Positions 30,140 to 38,105 of a DNA stretch of 64,000 nucleotides are shown here, piece by piece. Within the stretch, counting starts at the first letter, position 1; each line of letters begins with the position of its first letter. Where the stretch lies: positions 1-64,000 of IMG/VR virus record IMGVR_UViG_3300036823_000117; one strand, given 5' to 3'. Source of the DNA: a virus. The notes under the pieces are model-generated. The model worked only from the letters and a program-made list of their open reading frames with translations, ran no database searches and was not told the DNA's origin. Position numbers and translations under genes: made by a program.

Positions 30140-30202
30140 GACGATCCCTTTCTGTGTGATGCTACGGTTACGCGGTTAGGCTACACGTTACATTGCGGGC
30201 GA

Positions 30203-30406
30203 TCAGACTGCAAGCGCCCCGGCTGCCAGCACATCGGGCACTTCTCGCGTACGCGTAATTTGCCCAGGCCGGATCGTGACCTCGATAGCGGGGCGCCGGC
30301 GGCGCGCGTAGGCATCCCATCCGCGCGCCGGGCAGCTCACGGCCGCCTCGGCTGTCCCGTGCTTGTGGCCGCATCCTGTCGAGAAATACGTTTCCGCCGC
30401 AGTCAT
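30203..30406 (-). CDS. Small Cys-containing protein (67 aa)
   Basis: GAGGGGGAC precedes the ATG at 30406, the ribosome site pattern used throughout this leftward block. Cys and His residues (STGCGHKHGTAEAAVSCPARG) might bind a metal. No family was recognised. Confidence 0.5.
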   Translation of the reverse strand: MTAAETYFSTGCGHKHGTAEAAVSCPARGWDAYARRRRPAIEVTIRPGQITRTREVPDVLAAGALAV

Positions 30407-30487
30407 GGCGTCCCCCTCGGTTTGATTGGTCGGCTGAAATGCCGTAGCGGCGGCCGTCGGTACGGGCACGGCCGCCGCTACGGCGCG

Positions 30488-30832
30488 TCAGACGTTGTTC
30501 GCGGGTGTGTTCTGGTCCACGATGCACCACGGCTCGCACGGCTTGCCGGCCGGCGCGTGGCACTCGGGGCACTCCATGTCCGGCGCTTCGGCCGGCCCGG
30601 TCTTGAAAACGGTGTCGCCGCCGACACAGATCCGCATGGGCACTTCCCCGTTGACCTCCATGTCGTCGGCGTCGTCCAGGTCGACGGACACGCGGAGCAG
30701 CCCGTCTTTGATGTAGGCGAACACGAGCACGCTCCCGATCCGGACGGCCGGCAGCGACATGGACTCCTCGGCCCGCGCGGGCAGGAATTCGGCGGCCAGG
30801 TTGACGGCCCGCTCCGCTGGCGTCTCGCTCAT
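30488..30832 (-). CDS. Protein with zinc-binding end (114 aa)
   Basis: The ATG at 30832 overlaps the upstream stop as ATGA. The body is beta-rich and acidic. The tail carries CPECHAPAGKPCEPWC, a four-Cys knuckle. Function unknown. Confidence 0.58.
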   Translation of the reverse strand: MSETPAERAVNLAAEFLPARAEESMSLPAVRIGSVLVFAYIKDGLLRVSVDLDDADDMEVNGEVPMRICVGGDTVFKTGPAEAPDMECPECHAPAGKPCEPWCIVDQNTPANNV

Positions 30833-31299
30833 CGCCCGGCCTCCTGTGCCACGTAGGCGGCCACCCCGGCCGCGATCTGGTTGCCCGCCTCGGCCGCCTC
30901 CCGCAGCACCGCCAGCGCCAACTCCGCGCCGCCCAAATCCTGCCCGCTGCTGTCGCCCAGGCGCCGCATCGGAGAGAACAGCGAACGCACGGCCAGGCCG
31001 CCCGTCCCGTCAAGGTACAGAGCCCAGTGATACCCGCACTCCTCGCCATCGTGCGGCACGAAATCAAAGAACAGCTCCTGGTCCGTGGGCTGCCCGGTGT
31101 CCGCCAGAATCCCCGCGGCGAACGCGGCCAGCACCAGATCTGACGTCTCCGAGCCGTAATCACTGTCCACCCCGAATCCGTAAGTGCTCAGGATTCCGTC
31201 GGGCAAGCCCGGGCCCGTTGGGGCTAAGCCCTCGTTCGCATCGATTACCCGCGCGATCCACTCGCGGGCCTTGGCCTCGTCCAGCGTGAACCTGCTCAT
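30829..31299 (-). CDS. Paralogue pair member A (156 aa)
   Basis: It starts MSRFTLDEAKAREWIARV after GAGGGGAAG. The protein shares its plan with the next gene upstream (31414-31905): the same start, an acidic beta-rich middle, and a helical end. Leading promoter TTGACA-N17-TAGTGT lies at 31331-31359. Confidence 0.68.
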   Translation of the reverse strand: MSRFTLDEAKAREWIARVIDANEGLAPTGPGLPDGILSTYGFGVDSDYGSETSDLVLAAFAAGILADTGQPTDQELFFDFVPHDGEECGYHWALYLDGTGGLAVRSLFSPMRRLGDSSGQDLGGAELALAVLREAAEAGNQIAAGVAAYVAQEAGR

Positions 31300-31330
31300 T
31301 GCTTCCCCTCGCTCGTGTTCTGTTAGCTAC

Positions 31331-31359
31331 ACACTAGGGCTACACGCTGTCCGTGTCAA
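31331..31359 (-). promoter_or_regulatory. Family promoter P1 (leftward)
   Basis: TTGACA (31359-31354), 17-base spacer, TAGTGT (31336-31331). The spacer and downstream GTAGCTA match the other family members, though this is the most divergent spacer. Confidence 0.8.
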
Positions 31360-31373
31360 GCACAATGCAGAAA

Positions 31374-31393
31374 GCCCGCGCCGTGGCGCGGGC
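31374..31393 (-). terminator. Hairpin terminator before P1
   Basis: GCCCGCGC pairs with GCGCGGGC around a short loop, followed by TTTCTGC on the leftward strand. It ends the gene that stops at 31414. Confidence 0.75.
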
Positions 31394-31413
31394 CTCCCGA
31401 TCCTGCAACCTCG

Positions 31414-31905
31414 CTAGCCGGCGGCGTACGCGGCCAGCTCGTCGGCCATCGCGTTACCCATCGCCACCGCCTCCTGCAGCACGCCCAGGGCCAGCACCGC
31501 CCCGGTCATCTCCGCGGCCGTCCCCTCGAACACGTCCGCGCCGGCCAGCCCCTCAATCTCGTTGAACGCGGTAGCGGCATAGATCCCCGGCGACGTACCC
31601 CCCACGCTGAGCATCCAGTGATACCCGTCGTAGTCATCCGACCCGGCACCCGGGTCAAACTGGAAAGCCAGCCGCGGCGCGAACGGCTCGCCCGGCCGCG
31701 CGTCCGCGATGATCCCCGCGACCTGGGCGTTCCACACCAAGTCGTTGGTCGTGTTCCCGTCGTCGGCCCGCGTGGTCTCCACGCTGTAGTCCGCGTCAAG
31801 GTGCAGATCAGTGCTCTTGCGCCGCTCGAACGGTCGAGTCTCACCCGCGACGGCCCGGGCGATCCAATCGCGTGCCTGGTCCTCGTGAAGCGTGAACCTG
31901 CTCAT
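31414..31905 (-). CDS. Paralogue pair member B (163 aa)
   Basis: The ATG at 31905 opens MSRFTLHEDQARDWIARA and follows GAGGGGACAC. It resembles member A along its length, including the acidic strands (FDPGAGSDDYDGYHW) and the helical C-terminus. It appears to have duplicated with its terminator and promoter. Confidence 0.68.
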   Translation of the reverse strand: MSRFTLHEDQARDWIARAVAGETRPFERRKSTDLHLDADYSVETTRADDGNTTNDLVWNAQVAGIIADARPGEPFAPRLAFQFDPGAGSDDYDGYHWMLSVGGTSPGIYAATAFNEIEGLAGADVFEGTAAEMTGAVLALGVLQEAVAMGNAMADELAAYAAG

Positions 31906-31989
31906 GGTGTCCCCTCGTTGCTCGGTTGCCGGCTGGTCAGCCGCGGCGAGCCGGCGCGCGTCATGAGGCACGCTGGCCACCGTGGCGGG

Positions 31990-32292
31990 TCAGCGGGTCG
32001 CGTAGTTGATCGCCTGGGCGAGAACTTCCGCGGTCGGGGTGCGCGCCCACCCGCTGACCCGGTTGCCGTGCCCGTCCGACACCGGGCCGCCCACCCGGGC
32101 AAACTCCGGATCGACAGCTATGACTGCCTGCCAGAGCGTCAGCCCGAAACCGACGTCGGGATTCAAGACGATGGAATGCGCGTCGTCCCACGTCGCCTCG
32201 CCCGGCTGCTCCACGGCCGCCATCAGCCGGGCCCGCACGTCCTCGCCCAGTGCCCCGAACATGTTGCTCGCGGCGTTCAGGTCAATCTGCAT
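31990..32292 (-). CDS. Protein of unknown function (100 aa)
   Basis: GAGGGGAACCGAG precedes the ATG at 32292, which overlaps the end of the next gene upstream by 11 bases. Mixed helix and strand, MQIDLNAASNMFGAL at the start. No family was recognised. Confidence 0.55.
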   Translation of the reverse strand: MQIDLNAASNMFGALGEDVRARLMAAVEQPGEATWDDAHSIVLNPDVGFGLTLWQAVIAVDPEFARVGGPVSDGHGNRVSGWARTPTAEVLAQAINYATR

Positions 32293-32461
32293 CTCGGTTC
32301 CCCTCGCCCCATACGCCCGTCGCCGGCCCTTCGCGGTCAGCGTCGCCGGGCTCGTTGATGAGCTGCCCGCTCGTGAATCCCTGCGCGGCCAGCTCCGACA
32401 CGCGCTCGAAATCGGCTTCGGTCGGCTCGCCCGTGAAAATGAGTTCCCACCACGTGGCCAT
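32282..32461 (-). CDS. Tiny protein (59 aa)
   Basis: The ATG at 32461 opens MATWWELIFTGEPTEADF; a longer start at 32476 would run into the upstream stop. Acidic and helical. It is tightly packed between its neighbours. Confidence 0.5.
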   Translation of the reverse strand: MATWWELIFTGEPTEADFERVSELAAQGFTSGQLINEPGDADREGPATGVWGEGNRDAD

Positions 32462-32463
32462 GT

Positions 32464-32682
32464 TCAGTCCTCCCACGTCTTTGCCCTGCCCAGGCTGAGC
32501 AGGTAAGCGGCTACTGCCTGCCGGTCCCAGATGGCCCCGGCCCCGGTCTGCGTCGATTCCGGCGCGGTTTCGTGCGTCCGCCGATCCATGAGCTGCGCGG
32601 CACGCTGCCGGCTGACGCCGGCCATCGCGCCGATATCCGAGACGCTCACCACGTCGGGCGCCGCACCATGCGGCCCGTTCAT
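32464..32682 (-). CDS. Small HTH protein (72 aa)
   Basis: VVSVSDIGAMAGVSRQRAAQLMDRR is a classic HTH, followed by a short wing-like tail (IWDRQAVAAYLLSLG). The start at 32682 overlaps the upstream stop as ATGA. Probable regulator of the local cassette. Confidence 0.68.
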   Translation of the reverse strand: MNGPHGAAPDVVSVSDIGAMAGVSRQRAAQLMDRRTHETAPESTQTGAGAIWDRQAVAAYLLSLGRAKTWED

Positions 32683-32999
32683 GCCAGGGTGACCAGGAAG
32701 TCGTCCGGCAGGTGCGTTCCGCCGACCCGGTGATCGGGGCCCACCTCGTAACTGGTCGCGTTCAGGTACGCGGAGCGGAGCGCGTCGCGGATGCCGTCGG
32801 ATGCGATCAGGGTTTCGCGTGCCGCTGCCACGTCGGCCTCTACGATGGCCTGTGCTTCCAGCGTGGTCCGCACGTCGCGGCAGTCCACGGGGGAGAACCA
32901 GTCGTCGCCAACCGGGAAAGTCTCCAGCGGCGTGATCCGGAACAGGCGCCCTCCTGCGCGCACGTGAAACGGCGTTGCCGGGATCGCGTCGGTCGTCAT
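32679..32999 (-). CDS. Protein of unknown function (106 aa)
   Basis: GAGGGGAC lies at a good distance before the ATG at 32999. An in-frame ATG at 33026 coincides with the expected transcription start of P2, so a leaderless longer form is possible. The sequence is mixed alpha/beta, with GRLFRITPLETFPVGDDWF early on. Confidence 0.55.
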   Translation of the reverse strand: MTTDAIPATPFHVRAGGRLFRITPLETFPVGDDWFSPVDCRDVRTTLEAQAIVEADVAAARETLIASDGIRDALRSAYLNATSYEVGPDHRVGGTHLPDDFLVTLA

Positions 33000-33032
33000 C
33001 GTGTCGTCCCCTCGGTTCGTTGTCATGCCTGA

Positions 33033-33061
33033 ACCTTACACGGTCAAGATGCCGCTGTCAA
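33033..33061 (-). promoter_or_regulatory. Family promoter P2 (leftward)
   Basis: TTGACA (33061-33056), 17-base spacer, TAAGGT (33038-33033). The -35 and spacing match the family; the spacer does not. Confidence 0.7.
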
Positions 33062-33066
33062 GTAAG

Positions 33067-33104
33067 ACACGGAAGCCCGCACCGTATGGCGCGGGCTTCC
33101 GTGT
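33067..33104. terminator. 14-bp perfect hairpin
   Basis: Positions 33067-33080 pair exactly with 33091-33104. It lies directly after the DUF3560 gene that ends at 33119 and directly before P2. Confidence 0.78.
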
Positions 33105-33118
33105 GCTTTCCCTGATGG

Positions 33119-34132
33119 TCAGGCGTCCGCCGCCTCCCGGCGGTCCGCCTCCGCCACGATGGCCGCCATGTCATCGGCCGACTTGCGGCCCATCACCTTG
33201 TGATACGGGATCGTGTCGGTCCAGGTGCAGCGGCCGCCGGCCTTGGTCACGACCGGCCCGTCGTTGATCATCGCGGGAATCGTCACGCTCTTAGCGCTCA
33301 CCCGGAGCACCTCGAACCACGTTCCGTGGAACAGCATGAAGTCACCCTTGGTGAAGTCGGCCCGCGACCAGAGCTTCACGCCGGCCGCCTCCTGGTCGGC
33401 GACGTGCTGGCGCCAGTAGGCCAGCTGGTCGGCTATCTCCGCGAGGCGGCCGGTGAGCCGCTCCAGGTATTCGCCCGTCGCCGGCTTGCCGTAGTTCATG
33501 TACGGGTCGGTTCCGTCCACGCGGCGCTGTAGCTTCCGCTGGTCGGCCTCCAGCTTTTCGATTCGCCGCTGTGTGGTGCGCACGTTCTCGCGTGACTGCT
33601 GGTGCGTGGCGGCCGACTCGGCTCGGCTCTCGTGGTAGTCGCGCTTGCCGATCTCTTCCAGGCCGCGGCGCATGTGGTTGTCCGCGCGTGCCAGGTCGCG
33701 GCGGTGGCGGCCTTCGCTGTGGTGCCCTACCAGGATCGGCTGACCGGGCGGGATGAAGTCGAGAATTGCGCGCTCAGCTTTCCAGTGCCCGTCGGCGCGT
33801 GCGTCCGCGGCCTGGGCGCGCTCCTCGTGGTATTCCGCGCGGCTGTCGGCGCGTGCGTACCGGTCGGCCTCCACTTCGGCGAACGGCCGCGGTGCCGACT
33901 CGTCAATTTCGACGGTGACCTCATGGCCGGCGGCGCGGAGCGCGGCGGCGGCGCGGTTGATCTTGTACCGGTCGGCGGTCTTGTCGCGCGACTGGCCAAG
34001 CCCGATCTGTGCGAGCGAGCGGAAGTAGCGCCAGTTGTCATGCAGCCCCTTAAGCAGCTCATAGACCCCGTCGCCCTTGCTCGAACCGTCGATCAGGGTC
34101 CCGTCAGCGTGCGTGTGGCCAATCGTGATCAT
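33119..34132 (-). CDS. DUF3560-like protein
   Basis: The 337-aa protein starts MITIGHTHADGTLIDGSSKG at the ATG at 34132 after GGGGGGC. It has the DUF3560 plan: the HTHADGT start, a basic repeated-helix section (RADSRAEYHEERAQAADARAD), a second helical section near residue 200, and a C-terminal domain with FMLFHGTWFEVLR. DUF3560 proteins occur on actinomycete plasmids and phages and have no settled function. The long helical centre suggests a DNA-binding or scaffold role. Confidence 0.78.
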   Translation of the reverse strand: MITIGHTHADGTLIDGSSKGDGVYELLKGLHDNWRYFRSLAQIGLGQSRDKTADRYKINRAAAALRAAGHEVTVEIDESAPRPFAEVEADRYARADSRAEYHEERAQAADARADGHWKAERAILDFIPPGQPILVGHHSEGRHRRDLARADNHMRRGLEEIGKRDYHESRAESAATHQQSRENVRTTQRRIEKLEADQRKLQRRVDGTDPYMNYGKPATGEYLERLTGRLAEIADQLAYWRQHVADQEAAGVKLWSRADFTKGDFMLFHGTWFEVLRVSAKSVTIPAMINDGPVVTKAGGRCTWTDTIPYHKVMGRKSADDMAAIVAEADRREAADA

Positions 34133-34169
34133 CGTGCCCCCCTGCTCGGTAGCCTTACCTGATAGATAC

Positions 34170-34198
34170 ACACTATGGATACGCGTTAGCGTTGTCAA
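34170..34198 (-). promoter_or_regulatory. Family promoter P3 (leftward)
   Basis: TTGACA (34198-34193), 17-base spacer with TAACGCGTA, TAGTGT (34175-34170). It drives the DUF3560 gene. Confidence 0.82.
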
Positions 34199-34212
34199 GC
34201 CAGACACGGAAA

Positions 34213-34238
34213 CCCGCGCGCCGTGACGGCGACGCGGG
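34213..34238 (-). terminator. Hairpin terminator before P3
   Basis: CCCGCG and GCCG arms pair with CGGC and CGCGGG. It lies just after the gene ending at 34269. Confidence 0.65.
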
Positions 34239-34268
34239 CCCTCGGTCGAACGTGTGACGCGCCCGGCC

Positions 34269-34496
34269 CTACCAATACGGATTCGTCCAGGGCCGCGCCT
34301 TGACAACGGTCCGCGCCGCGGGCAGGTCGCTGGCCGTAGTGCCCGCCTCCGCTTCGAAGGCACCCGGATACTCAGGGTCGTCGTACACCTCGAATCCGGC
34401 CGCCTCCAGTGCGCGCCGGAGCGCTGCGGTTGCGTCGTCGCCGCTGGCCGCTTCGATGTTGGCCACTACGGGCAACGATGTGTTGTAGATCGCCAT
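34269..34496 (-). CDS. Small protein of unknown function (75 aa)
   Basis: The ATG at 34496 opens MAIYNTSLPVVANIEAASG. A first beta strand and an Ala-rich helix (ATAALRRALEAAGFEVYD) suggest a small alpha/beta fold. No family was recognised. Confidence 0.55.
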   Translation of the reverse strand: MAIYNTSLPVVANIEAASGDDATAALRRALEAAGFEVYDDPEYPGAFEAEAGTTASDLPAARTVVKARPWTNPYW

Positions 34497-34593
34497 TGCT
34501 TGCGCCCTTCCGTTTTCTGTGATGTGCTTCCGGCCCTGCTGGCCGGCCAGGGCAGCGAACGCGCGGCACGCGCCCGCCACCCTGGCCGGCCAC

Positions 34594-34962
34594 CTAGCCG
34601 AGGGGCCAGATAGCCTCGGCCGCCGCGGTCAGGTGACGCGCACCAACCGCCAGCCGCAAAGCGCCGGCCAGCTGCCGGCGCAACTCCGGCCGCAGCACGA
34701 TAACCAGCGTGACCAGCACAGCAAACGCCAGCTCATCCAACGGGCCCGGCACAGCTAGAAGCGCCGCAGGCAGCCACCTAAGCCACCGCGGGAGCAACGC
34801 CACACCGAACCCTGCCAGGACCGCGACCACCCGTAGCGGCGTACTCCGCGCCACGGTCCGCCGGCCAGCCAGGACCACCCGGGCGAGCAACCGCCGGCCG
34901 GCCAGGATGACCCCCAGGGCCCGCACGTCGGCCGCACGCGCGGCCACCATGATCACGCTCAT
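34594..34962 (-). CDS. Membrane protein with two to three helices (122 aa)
   Basis: GAGGGGGAAGTA precedes the ATG at 34962. Hydrophobic segments lie at about residues 15-33, 45-70 and 76-95 (LRVVAVLAGFGVALL, LAFAVLVTLVIVL). A basic loop and tail follow. No family was recognised. Confidence 0.58.
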   Translation of the reverse strand: MSVIMVAARAADVRALGVILAGRRLLARVVLAGRRTVARSTPLRVVAVLAGFGVALLPRWLRWLPAALLAVPGPLDELAFAVLVTLVIVLRPELRRQLAGALRLAVGARHLTAAAEAIWPLG

Positions 34963-35007
34963 TACTTCCCCCTCGCTTGAATGCTGCTCGGATGCTTTCT
35001 GGACCCG

Positions 35008-35349
35008 CTAAGCCGGCAGGTGGCGCTGATACGCGCGCCGCGATGCCCGCGGCTGCGTCCATGCGTGCTGGCGCCACCCGCACCCGTCGCACTGGCCTAT
35101 GGCCTGCCCCGGGTACTCCTGGCCGTGAATCTCGCGGTACGCATGCGCCGGGCGCGGGTCACCCTCACCCGCGAACCGTGTCCGCGCCGCCGCTAGGTGC
35201 AGGTACAGCCCGTACGCGGTATCGGTCGGCGCGCGGCCGGCTACCGCGTCGTAGTAGGCGCGGTCAATCGCGGCCGTCATCCACGCGCCGCCCCACCCGT
35301 CGAATCGGTCGTTAATCCTGATCAGTTCGGTTACGGGGTTCTCGCCCAT
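35008..35349 (-). CDS. Protein of unknown function (113 aa)
   Basis: The ATG at 35349 opens MGENPVTELIRINDRF. The mixed alpha/beta sequence ends with a Cys pair (GQCDGCGWRQH) that may bind zinc. Confidence 0.55.
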   Translation of the reverse strand: MGENPVTELIRINDRFDGWGGAWMTAAIDRAYYDAVAGRAPTDTAYGLYLHLAAARTRFAGEGDPRPAHAYREIHGQEYPGQAIGQCDGCGWRQHAWTQPRASRRAYQRHLPA

Positions 35350-35379
35350 CTGGTGCTCCTTCCGCTTGCTCGGAATGTG

Positions 35380-36243
35380 TCAGGCCAGCACCGCGGCGAC
35401 CGCGGCCCGCTTATCTGCCCGCAGAAACATGGACCCGTCCGGGCGGACCCCCCACCACGCCCACCGCTTGAAACCGTTCGCCTTGTCTGTGACCTGGGCG
35501 CGGTAGGCGTGCCCGGCGCCTACTCCCCCGCGGCTGATTTCGACCCGGGCGCCGTCGTCTGTGTCGCGGGTGACGACTGGTCCGCGAACATGTCCAGCGT
35601 TCCCAGCGGGCACGCGGCCGGCGCCGGCGCCGGCTTCGGTTCCGGGAGCAGGTCGGGAAACAAGCTGCTCCCCGCGGTCTGCACAACCGCGCGGGCTTTC
35701 TTCCCCGGCGCTAGCGACTGGTCGAAATGAAGCGGGCTCATCTGGTCCCATGCCGTCATCAGCGGTGCCCCCATCGGTCGCGGCGCCGGCGTCCATGCCG
35801 GCGCGGTCCATGTCGTCGCGGTAAACCTGCTGTGCGTTCGCGTGCTGTGCCAGGTACGCGGTCACGGTCACCCGCGGGTTTTCCAGCCAGAAATTCGCCA
35901 GCTCTTCCGACGCGTGCGCCATGGCGAACCGCTCGCTTCCCGACCACAGCCGGAACGCGTCGGTCAAAGGCGAGCCGGCGCGGACCAGGTACCCGTTGGT
36001 GACTGCCTCCGCGGCCAGGTACTGCGCATAGGCCGCCTGCCGCCATTCCTCGCGGAGCGCGTTGTTCCGCGCGTTTACCTCACGCCAGTACGCGGCGGCC
36101 TGGTCGCGGCGGGTGACTATGGCCAGGATGACGCGCTGCAACTCGGCGTCGGCGTCCGCGCATGCCCGGGTGAACAGGGCGGCCAGGTCGTCGTCTGTGA
36201 GCTTGGCCAGGTCGGCCGGCTTCACGTCAAGTGCTGTGCTCAT
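35380..36243 (-). CDS. Helical protein with a C-terminal beta domain, leaderless (287 aa)
   Basis: The ATG at 36243 sits at the predicted transcription start of P4, with no ribosome site, so translation is probably leaderless. The first 150 residues are helical (LTDDDLAALFTRACADADAEL). The middle is Gly/Ala/Pro-rich, and the last 70 residues form strands (VEISRGGVGAGHAYRAQV). No family was recognised. Confidence 0.62.
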   Translation of the reverse strand: MSTALDVKPADLAKLTDDDLAALFTRACADADAELQRVILAIVTRRDQAAAYWREVNARNNALREEWRQAAYAQYLAAEAVTNGYLVRAGSPLTDAFRLWSGSERFAMAHASEELANFWLENPRVTVTAYLAQHANAQQVYRDDMDRAGMDAGAATDGGTADDGMGPDEPASFRPVASAGEESPRGCADRGEQLVSRPAPGTEAGAGAGRVPAGNAGHVRGPVVTRDTDDGARVEISRGGVGAGHAYRAQVTDKANGFKRWAWWGVRPDGSMFLRADKRAAVAAVLA

Positions 36244-36249
36244 GGCTAC

Positions 36250-36278
36250 ACACTAGCGCTACGGGTTACGTCTGTCAA
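36250..36278 (-). promoter_or_regulatory. Family promoter P4 (leftward, leaderless)
   Basis: TTGACA (36278-36273), 17-base spacer, TAGTGT (36255-36250), then six bases before the ATG at 36243. Confidence 0.82.
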
Positions 36279-36290
36279 GCACAACGCAGC

Positions 36291-36322
36291 AACCCCGCGC
36301 GCCGTACCGGCCGCGCGGGGTT
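36291..36322 (-). terminator. Hairpin terminator before P4
   Basis: AACCCCGCGCG at 36291-36301 pairs with 36312-36322. It follows the secreted protein gene that ends at 36338. Confidence 0.72.
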
Positions 36323-36337
36323 TCTGCAGGTCACGTT

Positions 36338-36919
36338 CTACGACGGGCCGGCCGTGCCGTTCCGCCGCACGATGCACGACCCGCCGCCGACCTTGCCGCG
36401 TGTCGTGCCCGTGCCGCCCCACACGATCACGGACACCCCCGGGCCGGGCCGCCAGTGCACCCACCCGGGAAGCGCACGCGCCGGCGTCACGCTCGCCACG
36501 TCACCCGGGACCGAGCACACCCGCGCCGACCCGCCCCACTGCTCCGCCGTCATCGCAGCATCCGCAGCCGCAGTGAACGCCATCACGAATGCATCCCCCG
36601 AACGCGGGTCATTGACCGCGGCCGCCGTACGGGCCAGCGCCGGATCCCCCGCGCGGCGCAGCACCCGCGCCCACGCGGCCGCCCAGCTCGGCTCATTCCA
36701 CGGCAGCCCGTCCGAACCGATGACCAGGCCGGCCATGCGCGACACGTGCCGGTAAGCCGCGAGAAGCTTGGTGCAGTCCGGAACGGGCGCCGGGCGGGCC
36801 GCAGGCACGGTGGCAGCGTGCGCCAGCGCGGGCCCGGCAATTCCCGCCGAGCCGGCCAGCACGGCCGCCGCGGTAACGGTCACGGCCACGCGGGCCGCGG
36901 TGCGCATTGGGTTGCTCAT
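36338..36919 (-). CDS. Secreted protein with signal peptide (193 aa)
   Basis: GGGGGAACC precedes the ATG at 36919. An N-terminal signal peptide of about 34 residues (VAVTVTAAAVLAGSAG, then ALAHA) predicts export. The mature part has several Cys residues that may form disulfides. No enzyme motif was seen. Such a protein could alter the host cell surface. Confidence 0.7.
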   Translation of the reverse strand: MSNPMRTAARVAVTVTAAAVLAGSAGIAGPALAHAATVPAARPAPVPDCTKLLAAYRHVSRMAGLVIGSDGLPWNEPSWAAAWARVLRRAGDPALARTAAAVNDPRSGDAFVMAFTAAADAAMTAEQWGGSARVCSVPGDVASVTPARALPGWVHWRPGPGVSVIVWGGTGTTRGKVGGGSCIVRRNGTAGPS

Positions 36920-37000
36920 TGGTTCCCCCTACAGGTTGGTTTCGGTGAGCCCTAGCGGGCTGCACGCGCCACGGGCGGCACCCGCGGCGCATGCGGTGCG

Positions 37001-37213
37001 CTAGGCCGGCTTCGCTACGCTGAACGTCGTGAACTGATTGACCAGGTAGGTACGGCACAGCGCGTCCCTCACCGTGTCCGGCAGGTGACCGGCCAGGTCG
37101 GCGAACGTCTCGCCCGGGTCTAGCCCGTACTCACGCGCGTAGTCGGCGCGCTGCTCCGGGGTCATCTTGAACGTGATGGTCACGCTCGTGAATTCGTCTT
37201 GCTCGGTTGGCAT
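37001..37213 (-). CDS. Small protein of unknown function (70 aa)
   Basis: The ATG at 37213 opens MPTEQDEFTSVTITF; the longer frame is a shadow. Two helices at the C-terminal half (EQRADYAREYGLDPGETF). No family was recognised. Confidence 0.5.
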   Translation of the reverse strand: MPTEQDEFTSVTITFKMTPEQRADYAREYGLDPGETFADLAGHLPDTVRDALCRTYLVNQFTTFSVAKPA

Positions 37214-37257
37214 GTCGTCTCTCCTGTAGCTCGTGACCTGCCCTAGCTGGGCAACAA

Positions 37258-37280
37258 GGCCCGCGTGCAAGACGCGGGCC
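37258..37280 (-). terminator. 9-bp hairpin
   Basis: GGCCCGCGT pairs with ACGCGGGCC around GCAAG. It lies after the gene ending at 37290. Confidence 0.6.
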
Positions 37281-37289
37281 CGATGCCCG

Positions 37290-37637
37290 CTAGGACATGC
37301 ACAGCGATGCGGCCGCCGCGCCGGCCTGCAATTTCCAAAGCGTGTCCGGGTCAATGCGCGTGTCGGTCCGTACCTCTACCGACTGACCAGCGGCCAAAAG
37401 CAGCGTGCTCGTCTGCCCAACGAAATCAGCGTGCATCGCGTGAGTCATGCCAGTGATGCCGTTGTGCCGAACGTCGGTCACGACATGCCACCCGCCCATG
37501 TCGCGCACCAGGTCACCAGGCATCAGCGTTCGCCCGGGCCGGCTCTCGGACGTGACGAAACCTCCGGTCGGCGATGCGCCGGCCAGGTCGAACAGGATGG
37601 AATTCCCGTCCTTGCCAAGTGCGTCAATCGTGATCAT
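37290..37637 (-). CDS. Beta-rich protein of unknown function (115 aa)
   Basis: The ATG at 37637 opens MITIDALGKDGNSILFDL. Strand-rich, ending in a helix that includes a Cys. The MITI start resembles that of the DUF3560 gene, which shares the ribosome site pattern. Confidence 0.55.
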   Translation of the reverse strand: MITIDALGKDGNSILFDLAGASPTGGFVTSESRPGRTLMPGDLVRDMGGWHVVTDVRHNGITGMTHAMHADFVGQTSTLLLAAGQSVEVRTDTRIDPDTLWKLQAGAAAASLCMS

Positions 37638-37681
37638 GGTCAGTTCTCCTGTCTGGTGATCTGCCCTAGCGGGCATGGCGC

Positions 37682-37702
37682 CGGCCCGGGTAGCCCGGGC
37701 CG
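37682..37702 (-). terminator. 9-bp hairpin
   Basis: CGGCCCGGG and CCCGGGCCG pair around TAG. It lies after the Cys-rich gene ending at 37719. Confidence 0.55.
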
Positions 37703-37718
37703 CACCGAACGCGCTAGG

Positions 37719-37979
37719 TCAGTCGCAGCAACCGCAGCACGGCGCGTCTTCGCAGCGGCGGCTGGACATGGTGACCCGCGCGCCGCTGTTGGTGTACGCG
37801 TACTTGGAATCGCGGCGGCCGGCACGTGCGCGCCGCGGCGCGTCCATTGCCTGGCATGCCTGGTGAGTGATGGCGCCGGGCCCGCCGTAGTTGATCCGGG
37901 CGCCGGCGGGAATCTCCGGGTCGGGGCACTGCGGGTCACAGCATGTGTCGGAGCGCTTCGCTGTGATGACTGTTGCCAT
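37719..37979 (-). CDS. Cys-rich protein (86 aa)
   Basis: GGGGGACACC precedes the ATG at 37979. Cys pairs near the start (DTCCDPQCPDPE), one at AITHQACQ and a Cys cluster at the end (CEDAPCCGCCD) could bind two zinc ions. A PARP-like zinc finger is one possible fold. It is the first gene after P5. Confidence 0.6.
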   Translation of the reverse strand: MATVITAKRSDTCCDPQCPDPEIPAGARINYGGPGAITHQACQAMDAPRRARAGRRDSKYAYTNSGARVTMSSRRCEDAPCCGCCD

Positions 37980-38018
37980 GGTGTCCCCCTAGGGTCCGTG
38001 TGCTGTGCTGATAGCTAC

Positions 38019-38047
38019 ACAGTAGAGCTACGCGTTAGACGTGTCAA
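38019..38047 (-). promoter_or_regulatory. Family promoter P5 (leftward)
   Basis: TTGACA (38047-38042), 17-base spacer containing CTAACGCGTAGC, TACTGT (38024-38019). Confidence 0.82.
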
Positions 38048-38059
38048 GCCACATAGAAA

Positions 38060-38088
38060 AACCCGCGCGCCGTGTCGGCACGCGGGTT
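38060..38088 (-). terminator. Hairpin terminator before P5
   Basis: AACCCGCG pairs with CGCGGGTT; an inner GCCG/CGGC extends the stem. The leftward strand continues into TTTTCTATG. It ends the gene that stops at 38106. Confidence 0.78.
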
Positions 38089-38105
38089 AGACCAGGCCGG
38101 GCAGG

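Noticed and set aside
30140-30202. A seventh member of the leftward promoter family before the gene at 29843
   Set aside because: Words like GTAGCCTAACCGCGTA are shared, but no TTGACA and no good -10 are present at the proper spacing.
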